Of a DNA stretch of 64,000 bases, positions 44,293 through 52,654 are shown one piece after another. Numbering within the stretch: the first letter of the stretch is position 1; the number at the start of each line of letters is the position of its first letter. The position numbers and the translations under genes were made by a program. A model generated the notes under the pieces. That model did no database searches. It had not been told where the DNA came from and saw only the letters and a list, made by a program, of their open reading frames with translations. The DNA is from Halogeometricum rufum. GTDB taxonomy: Archaea; Halobacteriota; Halobacteria; Halobacteriales; Haloferacaceae. The stretch is taken from contig NZ_FOYT01000002.1 in assembly GCF_900112175.1 (NCBI RefSeq), forward strand, positions 248,001 to 312,000, given 5' to 3'.

Positions 44293-44949
44293 TCACGCTC
44301 GCGACCCGTCGAACCGAGCCGTCAACGCCGTCACCACCTCGCTGAGTTGTCCGCTCCCCCACGTGGCGACGACTATCGCGCCCGCGGTGTCGAACAGGAG
44401 GTCCATCATGGTGTCCTCCAGTCCGTACTGCGTGAGGACGCTCCCGAACCCGAACGACGCGGCGACGAGCGATATCGCGAACTCGAGGACTTCCCAGAAG
44501 ACGCCGAAGGCGAGGGTGAACGTGAGGATGAAGACGAACATGAACCGCGGGGGGAGGGAGACGGCTTCGCTGTGCAGGTCGAACGCCCGGGCCGTGGAGT
44601 AGCCGACGGCGGCGACGATGCTGGCCGAGAGGGCGTGCGTGAGGTGGTCCCACCACCAGACGTCGGCGTACGGCGTACCGACGACGGGAAGCGCGACGGT
44701 GCCGAGACCGTGCAGGAAGACGGCCGACGTGATCCACAGCGTCAACCCGGCGTCCATCGGGATGCCGTGGTCGCGTTCGAGCGTCTCCGGCAGGAAGGTG
44801 ACGCCGAACCCGACGAGTGCGTTGACGAACACGCCGCTGTTTCGGCTCAGGAGGCCGACGACGACCATCACCCCGAGCAGAATCTGCATCAGTCGCGTCG
44901 CCTGTCGCTGGCGTCGGACCGAGATGCGGAGGGCGTCCCGGACCTTCAC
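44293..44949 (-). CDS. Polytopic membrane protein B of a tandem pair (DUF2238-like)
   Basis: Starting at GTG 44949 the product is 218 residues with about six transmembrane helices. Charged/polar residues within helices, such as WWWDHLTHALSASIVA, FGVFWEVLEFA and LEDTMMDLLFDTAGAIVV, resemble the conserved acidic/His motifs of DUF2238 (YjdF-like) proteins. Its GTGA start overlaps the stop of the upstream gene by 4 nt, so the pair is co-translated. Residue-by-residue comparison with the first gene suggests they are distant paralogues. The function is unknown. Confidence 0.75.
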   Translation of the reverse strand: MKVRDALRISVRRQRQATRLMQILLGVMVVVGLLSRNSGVFVNALVGFGVTFLPETLERDHGIPMDAGLTLWITSAVFLHGLGTVALPVVGTPYADVWWWDHLTHALSASIVAAVGYSTARAFDLHSEAVSLPPRFMFVFILTFTLAFGVFWEVLEFAISLVAASFGFGSVLTQYGLEDTMMDLLFDTAGAIVVATWGSGQLSEVVTALTARFDGSRA

Positions 44950-45626
44950 CGCGAGGACACCTCCTCGTCGTCGCTCGCCACGACGGGCCGCGACCCGGCG
45001 TCGCCCTCCGGGATGCGGCGACGGAGGCGGGCGCGGCGGCGGAAGTAGTACTCGAACAGGACGCCCGCGAACACGCCCGCGACGGTGGCGGCGACGAAGT
45101 CCCACATCAACGCCTCCTCGATGACGGCCTCCGGCCGTCCGTCGAACAGGAACGACGTTCCGACGAGGACGTCGGACGCCCACCGGACGACGGCCCACAC
45201 GCCCGCGGCGGCCATCGTGGTGACGACGACGAACGCGATGGCGAACGAGTGGTTCATCCGGACCGTGGTGAACACGTCGAGTTCGACGGCGACGATGAGG
45301 GCGACGGCGGCGACGGCGAGGTAGGTGGTGACGCGACCGGTGAACGTCATCCCGCCCACCGTCTCCCCGGCGACGAGGGCGCGGCCGATGATGGGGAGGG
45401 CGGCGACGAACAGCACCTCCCACGGGAGCATCGACGTGGGGTCACGGAGGGCCACCGCCGGGATGACCGCGAAGACGGCGACGGCGGCGGTGAAGCCCGC
45501 CCACTGCAGTTCGCCCTCGACGAACTGCCCGACGGCGGTGACGACGAGAAAGCAGACGAGAAGCCACGCGAGCGCGGTGTTGATGCGTCTGCTCTCGACG
45601 ACCCCACGGAGCCCTGTCTGTGACAT
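44946..45626 (-). CDS. Polytopic membrane protein A of the tandem pair
   Basis: The 226-residue protein has about six hydrophobic segments and a C-terminal cytoplasmic tail with EYYFRRRARLRRRIPEGD. Its order of helices and loops parallels the next gene (for example FAVIPAVALRDPTSMLPWEVLFVAALPIIGRAL against FLPETLERDHGIPMDAGLTLWITSAVFLHGLG). The equivalent of the DHLTH motif is missing here. It ends inside the next gene's start. Confidence 0.7.
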   Translation of the reverse strand: MSQTGLRGVVESRRINTALAWLLVCFLVVTAVGQFVEGELQWAGFTAAVAVFAVIPAVALRDPTSMLPWEVLFVAALPIIGRALVAGETVGGMTFTGRVTTYLAVAAVALIVAVELDVFTTVRMNHSFAIAFVVVTTMAAAGVWAVVRWASDVLVGTSFLFDGRPEAVIEEALMWDFVAATVAGVFAGVLFEYYFRRRARLRRRIPEGDAGSRPVVASDDEEVSSR

Positions 45627-45704
45627 ACGGACCCGTACGACTGGCGGAATAAAAACGGTTCGCGAAATCGAGTTCCCGCGGGCGAGAACCCGCGCGGTCG
45701 GTTC

Positions 45705-46049
45705 TCAGCGTGCTTCGGGGAGCACCACGTCGTAGTCGTCTCTGTCGTCACCGTCGACGCCGATGACCGCCCACTCGTAGGACGGGTCGGCGGCGGTGAG
45801 TTGTCCGCGAAGGTCCCCTGCTGCCTCCTTCCAGGTGACGAAGCATCGAAGCGGATACTCGCGCGCCTCGCCGCCGTCTGTGACCGCGCGTCGGCCACGC
45901 AAGTTCGAGTCGGCGTCGAGTACGGTCACCTGAACGGTCCGCCACTTGCGCTCTGCGACGAACTCCTGTCCGTCGCCCGAGACGTCGTACCCGAGTCGAC
46001 TGAATATCGACCGGGCCTCCTCCGCCGGTGGCATGCTGACAGGGGGCAT
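45705..46049 (-). CDS. Conserved haloarchaeal hypothetical protein
   Basis: ATG 46049 (MPPVSMPPAEEARSIFSRLGYDV) gives 114 residues. A TATA-like TCTTTATG on the minus strand (46076-46083) 27-34 nt before it supports this start over a longer one at 46100. The chain is a small alpha/beta fold with AERKWRTVQVTVLDAD and LRCFVTWKEAAGDLRGQL. A short inverted repeat (CCACG-CCT-CGTGG, 46063-46075) sits between the TATA and the start and could be an operator. I believe it is a DUF7116-like family, unproven. Confidence 0.72.
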   Translation of the reverse strand: MPPVSMPPAEEARSIFSRLGYDVSGDGQEFVAERKWRTVQVTVLDADSNLRGRRAVTDGGEAREYPLRCFVTWKEAAGDLRGQLTAADPSYEWAVIGVDGDDRDDYDVVLPEAR

Positions 46050-46181
46050 GTAGGGGACGATACCACGCCTCGTGGCATAAAGATTGTCACACCTTACCAC
46101 ACGCCGAGAATGTCTGCCGAACGACGTATCTCCGGCGTCTCCGGTCGAATCGTGCGGCCCGAATCACCGTGCCGCCCCGAC

Positions 46182-46433
46182 TCACTCGTGGGCGGCGTCC
46201 CACTCGTCGGGTTTGCGGATGTTCCCGCAGACGTTGCACTCGACGCGCCCCATCGTGTCCATCGCGGTGTCGAGCGAGTCGCAGTTCCCGCAGAAGTAAC
46301 CCCAGCGCGTGTCGCGGTCCTCCGTGACGAAGACGACGAAGAACGGACCCTGTGCGCCGCGTTCGACCAGTCCGTGGTCGACGTACACGGTGCGTCCGTC
46401 GTCGGTCTGCACTCCTTCGAGTTCGGCGGCCAT
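46182..46433 (-). CDS. Small zinc-ribbon protein (DUF5816-like)
   Basis: ATG 46433 gives 83 residues. The C-terminal half holds GYFCGNCDSLDTAMDTMGRVECNVCGNIRKPDEWDAAHE, two CxxC knuckles around an amphipathic helix, ending in a motif I associate with DUF5816. A single zinc ribbon fills most of the protein. It is divergent from the small membrane protein at 46615, with a perfect palindrome between. Confidence 0.78.
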   Translation of the reverse strand: MAAELEGVQTDDGRTVYVDHGLVERGAQGPFFVVFVTEDRDTRWGYFCGNCDSLDTAMDTMGRVECNVCGNIRKPDEWDAAHE

Positions 46434-46515
46434 GGGCGTCGTTCGACCCCCCGGCGGTTTACCCTGTCGCCTCGGGGTGCGCTCGTCCCCGCCGCCGCGA
46501 ACCGACCCGAACACT

Positions 46516-46544
46516 TATTTTACTAACTGTTCATATGAACAGTT
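46516..46544. promoter_or_regulatory. TATA element and 20-bp perfect palindrome upstream of a small membrane protein
   Basis: TTATTTTAC (46516-46524) is a plausible plus-strand TATA. It abuts AACTGTTCATATGAACAGTT (46525-46544), a perfect 20-bp palindrome covering the expected transcription start. This is the textbook position for a repressor operator. TTCATATGAA resembles the core of ArsR/SmtB-type metalloregulator sites, which is only a suggestive similarity. Confidence 0.65.
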
Positions 46545-46614
46545 GCTAAAGTATCGTGCGAACGACCGAGACTGGCGTCGCGAGACGGAGACGACCGAAC
46601 CCCACACCCCACCC

Positions 46615-46905
46615 ATGAGAAGACTACCACCGGAAGCACCGACCCGACCGCTCGACGAACGACTGACGTGGCGGAGTATCCTCGTGAGTTACGCGATGAT
46701 GGCCGCCGTCCCACTGTTACTGTGGGTCGCCGGCCGACCGCTACTGCGAGTGACGGCCGTCGCCGCCGTCGTCGGCGCGTTCGCTGTCGCCCGACGGGGT
46801 GCGGCGCTGCGGCGCTGTTTCTACGAGTGCGGCGGCTTCGCGTTCGACCTCGGAGGAAGCGTCCGCGTCACAATCAGTCGACCGCGCGCCGACGACCCGG
46901 CGTGA
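46615..46905 (+). CDS. Small membrane protein under a palindromic operator
   Basis: ATG 46615 gives 96 residues with two adjacent transmembrane helices (about 22-37 and 43-58), then RRGAALRRCFYECGGFAFDLGGSVRVTISRPRADDPA. The CFYEC pair is a possible metal or redox site. The expected leader is about 65 nt, longer than usual here. I do not recognise the family. Its tight pairing with a palindromic operator makes it the best candidate for a stress- or metal-induced gene. Confidence 0.6.
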   Translation: MRRLPPEAPTRPLDERLTWRSILVSYAMMAAVPLLLWVAGRPLLRVTAVAAVVGAFAVARRGAALRRCFYECGGFAFDLGGSVRVTISRPRADDPA

Positions 46906-46958
46906 CTGCCGTCACGGCGCGACGTGACCGCGCGAGAACCGATTCGGCGTGACCGGAC

Positions 46959-47324
46959 TCAGGTCCGGAACGACTCGCCGCACCCGCACTCGGAGACGAC
47001 GTTCGGGTTCTCGACGTGGAAGCCCGCCCCCTGCAGGCCGCCCTCGAACTGGAGGGTCGACCCGCCGATGTAGTTCTGGCTCGCCGGGTCCACGAACACG
47101 CGGAGCCCCTTTTGCTCGACGATGGCGTCGTCGTCCTCGGGTTCGTGGTCGAACCGCATCCCGTACGACAGGCCCGCACAGCCGCCCTGCTGGACGAACA
47201 GGCGCAAACCGGCGATGTCGGTGTCCATCCCTTCGGACTCCATCAACTGCAGGGCCTCTGACGCCGCCGACTCGGTCACGGTCACGGTCGTCTCGGTTCC
47301 ACCATCGACCGTCTCGGTACTCAT
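46959..47324 (-). CDS. A-type iron-sulfur carrier (IscA/HesB/ErpA family)
   Basis: ATG 47324 (STETVDGGTETTV) gives 121 residues. The three conserved cysteines for cluster binding are in QGGCAGLSYG and the C-terminal SECGCGESF. A-type carriers receive [Fe-S] clusters and pass them to target enzymes. It is monocistronic and convergent with the small membrane protein. Confidence 0.94.
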   Translation of the reverse strand: MSTETVDGGTETTVTVTESAASEALQLMESEGMDTDIAGLRLFVQQGGCAGLSYGMRFDHEPEDDDAIVEQKGLRVFVDPASQNYIGGSTLQFEGGLQGAGFHVENPNVVSECGCGESFRT

Positions 47325-47364
47325 GGGAGAACGTACCAGATACACCGTGTTAACCTTGACGCCG

Positions 47365-47424
47365 GGTCACCCCGCCGTCTCGACCGGTCACCCCGCCGTC
47401 TCGACCGGTCGCACCGCCGTCACG
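47365..47424. repeat. 21-nt tandem duplication over the methyltransferase stop
   Basis: GGTCACCCCGCCGTCTCGACC occurs exactly at 47365-47385 and 47386-47406, followed by a diverged third copy. The methyltransferase stop codon (47388-47390) lies in the second unit. Confidence 0.8.
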
Positions 47425-48164
47425 AGCAGTTCGCCGTCGTCGCCCGCGTCGTCCAGAACGTCCACGTCGTCGAATCCGGCCGCTTCGAGTGCGCTCCGGA
47501 CCGCCGCCGCGTCCGTCACGCGGAGCGCGGTCCGTTCGGAGGTGACGCCAACCTCGCCGGTCCGCAGGTCGGTCACGCGGTAGTCGGCGTTGACCACGGG
47601 CGGACTGCGCGCCACGTCCACGGAGCGTTCGAGGACGTACCGCGCGCCGCGGAACGTCTCGACGCCGGACGAGGCGGCCGCGCGAACGTCCGCGAGGGCG
47701 TCGAAGGCGACGATGCCGCCGGGTCGGAGCGACGCGTACGCGCCCGCGCACACCGCCGCGAGGGACCGGCGCGCCGTGAGGTGGTCGAACGCGCAGACCG
47801 CGTCGAACGCCGGCCTGAACGGCGGGTCCGTCGGGTCGCCGCGGACCACCGACTCCCCCCGCGCGGCGGCGAACGACAGGAGGGCGGCGTGGCTGTCGAC
47901 GCCGACGGCGTCGTACGTGGTCGAGAGTCGCTCAAGCAGCGTCCCCGTCCCGCAACCGAGTTCGAGGACGCGGTCGACGTCGGGCGGCAGGCGCGCCCGG
48001 AGCAGTTCGGCCCGCGCCGCCCCGCGGGCCGCCCGGTCCTCGGAGACGGCGATGCGCGCCTGCACGGGTGCCAGCGTCGTCGAGAGCGAGTGCTCGGCGT
48101 CCGGGTCGGTCACCACCCGGGCGCAGGCGTCGGCGAACGACGGGGGGCGGGGTCGGGGGGACAT
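47388..48164 (-). CDS. SAM-dependent methyltransferase, class I
   Basis: The 258-residue protein has the SAM-binding motif VLELGCGTGTLLERL near residue 65, acidic residue in VGVDSHAALL, then AVCAFDHLTARRSLAAV and PGGIVAFDALADV. The Rossmann fold is intact. The ATG lies directly next to the hisD stop (47388-48164 then 48165), so the genes probably share a transcript. The substrate is unknown, and a link to histidine metabolism is not implied by family. Confidence 0.88.
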   Translation of the reverse strand: MSPRPRPPSFADACARVVTDPDAEHSLSTTLAPVQARIAVSEDRAARGAARAELLRARLPPDVDRVLELGCGTGTLLERLSTTYDAVGVDSHAALLSFAAARGESVVRGDPTDPPFRPAFDAVCAFDHLTARRSLAAVCAGAYASLRPGGIVAFDALADVRAAASSGVETFRGARYVLERSVDVARSPPVVNADYRVTDLRTGEVGVTSERTALRVTDAAAVRSALEAAGFDDVDVLDDAGDDGELLVTAVRPVETAG

Positions 48165-49481
48165 CTACGCCGCGTCGCCCGCGTCGTCGCTCCCGTCCGG
48201 CGTCTCGTCGCCGAAGCGGGCCCGGACGCTCTCGGCGTGAGCCTCCAGTCCTTCGGCCTCGGCCAGCGTCGTGATGGTGTCCGAGAGACCCGACAGCGCG
48301 CCCTCGTCGAGACGCTGGACCGTCGTCGACCGGAGGAACGTCTCGACGGAGAGGCCACCGTAGCGCTTCGCGCCGCCGGAGGTGGGCAGGACGTGGTTCG
48401 TCCCGGAGGCGTAGTCGCCGGCCGCGACGGGCGTGTACGGGCCGAGGAAGACGCTCCCGGCGTTCGAGATTCGGTCCAGCAGCGCCTCGTCGTCGTCGGC
48501 CTGAATCGACAGGTGTTCGGCGGCGTACTCCTCGGCGAACAGGACGGCCTCGGACATCGACCGGGCGACGAGGACGCCGGAGGCGTCGTTCTCCAACGCG
48601 GCGCGGATGGTGTCCTCGCGCGCGCGACCCTCGGTCTGCCGTTCGACGGCGTCGCGAACCGCGTCGGCCACCGCCCGGTCGTCCGTCACGGCGACGACGG
48701 AGGCGTTCGGGTCGTGTTCGGCCTGCGCCACCAGGTCGGCGGCGACGAACTCGGGGTCGCAGGTCTCGTCGGCGACGACCAGCACCTCGGAGGGGCCGGC
48801 GAGGAAGTCGATGTCCACGTCGCCGCGCACCTCGGCCTTCGCCGCCGTCACCCACTTGTTGCCCGGGCCGACCACCTTCTGGACCGCCTTCACCGTCTCC
48901 GTCCCGTAGGCGAGGGCGGCGACGCCCTGCGCGCCCCCGACGCTGTAGATGCGGTCCGCGCCGGCGACGTGCGCCGCGGCCAGCGTGATTGGGTTGACGG
49001 GGTCGCCGGGCGGCGTGACGACGGCCACGTGTTCGACGCCGGCCACCTTCGCGGGGACGACACCCATGAGGACGCTGGAGGGGTACGCCGCCGTCCCGCC
49101 GGGGGCGTAGACGCCGACGCGGTCCAGCGGTCGGAAGCGACGCCCGAGTTCCCCCGCGTCGAACGAATCGCGCCAGTCGTCGGGCACCTGCCGTTCGTGG
49201 AACTCGCGGACGTTCGCGGCGGCCGTCTCGATGGCCTCGCGCACGTCGTCGGCTATCTCCTCGGCGGCGCGTTCGGCGTCGTCGGTCACGTCGAGGTTAC
49301 CGACTTCGACGCCGTCGAACTCGCGGCAGAAGTTCCGGACCGCCACGTCGCCCTCCTCGCGGACGCGCGAGACGATGTCGCGCACGTCCGACCGTACCTC
49401 CGCGACGCCGGCGTCCCGTTCGAAGAACGCCGCGCGTTCGTCCGGCGAGAGTTCGGCCACCTCCCGAACGGTGAGTTGCAT
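48165..49481 (-). CDS. hisD: Histidinol dehydrogenase
   Basis: The 438-residue enzyme catalyses the last two steps of histidine synthesis, oxidising L-histidinol to L-histidine with NAD+. Zinc and catalytic features include YAAEHLSIQ (catalytic Glu-His) and the conserved GTNHVLPTSGGA and GPSEVLVVADE. Length and order match HisD. It starts 4 nt from a 39-nt tandem repeat and is followed directly by a methyltransferase gene. Confidence 0.97.
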   Translation of the reverse strand: MQLTVREVAELSPDERAAFFERDAGVAEVRSDVRDIVSRVREEGDVAVRNFCREFDGVEVGNLDVTDDAERAAEEIADDVREAIETAAANVREFHERQVPDDWRDSFDAGELGRRFRPLDRVGVYAPGGTAAYPSSVLMGVVPAKVAGVEHVAVVTPPGDPVNPITLAAAHVAGADRIYSVGGAQGVAALAYGTETVKAVQKVVGPGNKWVTAAKAEVRGDVDIDFLAGPSEVLVVADETCDPEFVAADLVAQAEHDPNASVVAVTDDRAVADAVRDAVERQTEGRAREDTIRAALENDASGVLVARSMSEAVLFAEEYAAEHLSIQADDDEALLDRISNAGSVFLGPYTPVAAGDYASGTNHVLPTSGGAKRYGGLSVETFLRSTTVQRLDEGALSGLSDTITTLAEAEGLEAHAESVRARFGDETPDGSDDAGDAA

Positions 49482-49484
49482 GTC

Positions 49485-49584
49485 GCGCGATTCGGCGCGT
49501 GCGGGTAAGGACGTTCCGGAACGGCGCGATTCGGCGCGTGCGGGTAAGGACGTTCCGGAACGGCGCGATTCGGCGCGTGCGGGT
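49485..49584. repeat. 39-nt tandem repeat upstream of hisD
   Basis: Two complete 39-nt units (49485-49523 and 49524-49562) and a 22-nt partial third (49563-49584) are identical. Each full unit ends in the perfect 12-nt palindrome CGTTCCGGAACG (49512-49523, 49551-49562). They fill the hisD side of the divergent spacer. Confidence 0.9.
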
Positions 49585-49678
49585 CGCCCGGTCGGAGAGC
49601 GCTGCGTCCCGGGTCGGGGCGTCTCCGCCGGCCCGTCCGCCGTGGCCCTCTTGTGTCGGGCGCGCGATGCGTCCGACG

Positions 49679-50458
49679 ATGACCGCCGAACCGGTTCGCG
49701 TGCTGAGCTTCAACGTCCGCTACGACACCGACGACGACGGCCCGGACGCGTGGCCGCACCGCCGCGACGACGCCGTCCGCCTCGTCCGCTATCACCGCCC
49801 GGACGTGGTCTGCCTGCAGGAACCCCTCGAACACCAACTCGACGCGTTCCGCGACGAACTGGACGGCTACGAGTGGGTCGCCGAGACGAGAACCGGTGAC
49901 GACAACCCCGGCGTGACGGACGAACACGTCCCCGTCGGCTACGACGCCGACCGTTTCTCCTTGGCGGACGCGGAGACGTTCTGGCTCTCGGAGACGCCCG
50001 AGACGCCCGGCAGCGTCGGCTGGGACGCCGACCTGCCGCGCATCCTCACGCGGGCGACGCTCGAAGACGGGGACGGGGAGACGCTCCACGTCGGCAGCGT
50101 CCACCTCGACAACAAGGGACCGCGGGCGCGACTCGAAGGCGCGAGAGTCGCCCGGGACCGACTCGCCGCGCTCGACGGCCCGGTCGTCCTCGCGGGCGAC
50201 TGCAACGCGACGCCCGATTCCGACCCGTACGAGGCGCTGACGGAGACGTTCGCCGACGCGATGGCGGTCGCCGAGTACGGCCACCACGGGCCGACGAAGA
50301 CGATGCACCGGTTCACCGGCGACCCGACTGACCGCATCGACTACGTGTTCGTCCGCGACTGCGACGTGCGACTCTCCGCGACGCTGACCGACCGGACCGA
50401 CGAGGGGTCGTACCCCTCCGACCACTTCCCCGTCGCGGCGGACGTGGTGCCGCGGTAG
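49679..50458 (+). CDS. Endonuclease/exonuclease/phosphatase family protein
   Basis: ATG 49679 (TAEPVRVLSFNVRYDTDDDG) gives 259 residues; an ATG four codons earlier is possible. The metal-dependent EEP fold is visible: VLSFNVRYDT, VVCLQEPLEHQ (Glu), HVGSVHLDNKG (Asn), LAGDCNAT (Asp-x-Asn) and YPSDHFPVAADV (catalytic Asp-His). The group includes DNase I-like nucleases and sphingomyelinase- or inositol-phosphatase-like enzymes. The real substrate is unknown. Confidence 0.92.
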   Translation: MTAEPVRVLSFNVRYDTDDDGPDAWPHRRDDAVRLVRYHRPDVVCLQEPLEHQLDAFRDELDGYEWVAETRTGDDNPGVTDEHVPVGYDADRFSLADAETFWLSETPETPGSVGWDADLPRILTRATLEDGDGETLHVGSVHLDNKGPRARLEGARVARDRLAALDGPVVLAGDCNATPDSDPYEALTETFADAMAVAEYGHHGPTKTMHRFTGDPTDRIDYVFVRDCDVRLSATLTDRTDEGSYPSDHFPVAADVVPR

Positions 50459-50656
50459 GACCGGGCGTATCCGCTGGACACGCTGGAACGTCACGGGGTC
50501 GCCGCCGACGATATCGGTGGCGTCCCCGTCAAGATACCTTTCGACCGCCGACAGAACCGCGTGGACGTCGAAAACGCGAACACGACGGCGACGTTCAAAC
50601 GGACTCTGTGGCTGGAGTGGTCGGAGTTCCTTCGGAGAACGGCGGTCTTCGAGTGA
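50459..50656 (+). pseudogene. Probable remnant of a DUF3179-like gene, in frame after the endonuclease stop
   Basis: Directly after the TAG at 50456-50458 the same frame stays open for 65 codons to TGA 50654-50656. It reads like coding sequence with no start codon: DRAYPLDTLERHGVAADDIGGVPVKI, then FKRTLWLEWSEFLRRTAVFE. The first block resembles DUF3179 (AYP-x-L...VVND-VGG-PVVV) and the last resembles its C-terminal W-x2-W/F...T-x-L-Y/F-E. The catalytic middle is absent, so an internal deletion is likely. Similarity is by eye only. Confidence 0.4.
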
Positions 50657-50846
50657 CCTCGCGCACACCGACCCGAACCCCGACCGCTTCGCGACCGTTC
50701 GACAGGGAACCGAGGGGAATCGGTTCGGAGAGGGTGGCTCGCCGAATGCGCTCTCTGTCTCCGGCAACCCGTGTTTTCCGAAAGACGGACGTTTCGGGAG
50801 AGGGGCGTTCACCCGAATACTGACACCGCCGACCGCTCCGCTCGAC
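50657..50846. other. Spacer between the remnant and the flavoprotein gene
   Basis: It holds only Arg/Ser/Thr-rich shadow frames and no clear promoter or RNA gene. Confidence 0.3.
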
Positions 50847-52097
50847 TCAGGCGCTGGCCGCTCTGAACTCCCAGTCGTCGGTGTAGGCGTCGAGGAGGCG
50901 CGAGAGCATCGTCGGGTTCGCGGCGAGTTTGGCGAGAAGGATGGGGTGGCGAACGAGGCGGGAGAACGCGTGCTTCGGCTCTCGGTCCACCGCCTCCACG
51001 TCGATGCCGGAGACGGCGTCCATCACGCCGCCGAGGATGTCCGGGCGGCCGTCCTCCAACGCGCCGCGGACGATGTACGCGAGGCGATACTCGTTCTTCA
51101 TCCGGCCGTACAGTTCGTCGGGGTAGTCGTCGAGGCGGTCCGCCGCGGCGAGTTCCGCGAGGAGGTACGAGGACTCGACGGCCTGCGAGATACCCTTTCC
51201 CGTGAAGCGGTTGGCGACGCCGGCGGCGTCGCCGACGCGGGCGACGCGTCGGTCGGCGTCCCACGTTCGCTCGGGGTCGAGACTCGGCCCGCGCGGGATG
51301 GTGTAGACGTTCGTCGCCGACCGGTCCGGAACCGGCCAGCCGTTGCGCTCGCACGCCGCGACGAACGACTGGTAGTAGTCGTCGGGGAGGTTGTCCTGCG
51401 CCCACCCGATGCCGACGTTCGCGCGCGACTCCGACTTGGGGAACGCCCACGCGTACCCGAGGTAGTTCTCGAAGAGGATGCGCGAGTTCGGATACAGCGC
51501 CGAGAAGTCCCCCGCCACCTCGGCGTTCAGCGCGGTCATCCGCCCGGCGTACTCGCCCGTCGTGCCGTCCACCTTGCTCGCCATCGACGGTTGACCCGTC
51601 GCGTCCACCACGAGGTCGAACCGGTCCGAGAAGTCGCGGAACTCCGCCTTCGTGACGCCGGTGGACTCGCGGACGTCGACGCCCTTCTGTCCCAGCAGTT
51701 CGGCCCACCGCTGTTCGACCACGTTCCGGTCGGTGACGTAGGCGTTCGAGGAGGGGAAGACCCCTCGCCCGGCGAGCGTCCGCGAGTCGCTGTCGCCGGT
51801 GTACACGTCCACCTCGAACGCGGGCGGACTGTGGGCGAAGCCGTACTCGGGCGTCTTGGGCAGGGGGATTGACTCGGCGTCGGTCATCGCCTCGCCGCAG
51901 TTGACGCGCTTCTCGGCGTACGGCTGGCGTTCGTACAGCACGACGTCCCAGTCGAGGCTCTGCAGGGCGTGCGCGGCGGCGAGTCCCGCCATCGCTCCGC
52001 CGACGACGACGGCGGACCCGCCGCGGTCCCGGGCCGCGCGGCGCGTCGCAGGGTCGAGTCGGGCGGCGAACGGGTCCGACTCGTCGGAATGTGTCAT
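50847..52097 (-). CDS. Geranylgeranyl-reductase-like FAD-dependent oxidoreductase
   Basis: The 416-residue flavoprotein has the dinucleotide motif VVVGGAMAGLAAAHAL near residue 30 and the second FAD motif RVARVGDAAGVANRFTGKGISQAVESSYLLAEL near 290. VNCGEAM near residue 65 is the YxWxFP/GGR-type 'CGE' region seen in geranylgeranyl reductases, and YAWAFPKSE fits. These enzymes saturate isoprenoid chains of archaeal lipids or other prenyl compounds. It is one of several paralogues in haloarchaea. The substrate is not assignable. Confidence 0.85.
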   Translation of the reverse strand: MTHSDESDPFAARLDPATRRAARDRGGSAVVVGGAMAGLAAAHALQSLDWDVVLYERQPYAEKRVNCGEAMTDAESIPLPKTPEYGFAHSPPAFEVDVYTGDSDSRTLAGRGVFPSSNAYVTDRNVVEQRWAELLGQKGVDVRESTGVTKAEFRDFSDRFDLVVDATGQPSMASKVDGTTGEYAGRMTALNAEVAGDFSALYPNSRILFENYLGYAWAFPKSESRANVGIGWAQDNLPDDYYQSFVAACERNGWPVPDRSATNVYTIPRGPSLDPERTWDADRRVARVGDAAGVANRFTGKGISQAVESSYLLAELAAADRLDDYPDELYGRMKNEYRLAYIVRGALEDGRPDILGGVMDAVSGIDVEAVDREPKHAFSRLVRHPILLAKLAANPTMLSRLLDAYTDDWEFRAASA

Positions 52098-52210
52098 GGG
52101 TATTCGTTGGCGCGGCGCGGCAAAAAGACTCTGAGACGGTGGCGGGGTTCCGGCACCTCGGCGCGGCGACGGGCGGAACTGACTCCCGCCTCCGCCCCGT
52201 ACGACCGGCG

Positions 52211-52627
52211 ATGACCGACGACGCCCGCACCGACGCCGGTGGCGCCGATGCTCCCGCGCCCGCCCCCTACGACCACGTTCGCGGCGACGGCGACGCCCTC
52301 GCCGAGGGCACCTACCGCGTCGTCGGCGTCGGCCCGGAGGCGGTGACGCTCCTCCGCGTCGCAGACCCGGCCGGCCGGCGCGTCAACGCCGGCGAACTCG
52401 CCGTCGTCTCGCGGCCGGCGTACGCCTCGCTCGAACCCGCGGGGAACCCCGACGAGGCGGGCCTGCTGACGACGTGGGGCCTCGTCGCGTTCGGCGTCGT
52501 CCTGTTCGCCGCGGCGACGTTCGAACCGCTCACGGCGGCGACGGGCCTCTCGGAGACGGCGCTGTCGGCCGCCGGCGTCGCCGTCGTCGTCGTCGGTCTG
52601 GTCCGCGTCCTCCGAACGCGGCGGTGA
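52211..52627 (+). CDS. Small membrane protein, unknown
   Basis: ATG 52211 gives 138 residues. An acidic soluble N-terminal domain (about 1-80) precedes two transmembrane helices (about 82-98 and 110-130) and a basic end RTRR. It is divergent from the flavoprotein gene. No family is recognised. It may start at an earlier ATG in the same frame, but the longer form is Arg-rich. Confidence 0.6.
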   Translation: MTDDARTDAGGADAPAPAPYDHVRGDGDALAEGTYRVVGVGPEAVTLLRVADPAGRRVNAGELAVVSRPAYASLEPAGNPDEAGLLTTWGLVAFGVVLFAAATFEPLTAATGLSETALSAAGVAVVVVGLVRVLRTRR

Positions 52628-52654
52628 CCGGTCCAATCGGCCGGTGCGAGGCCG

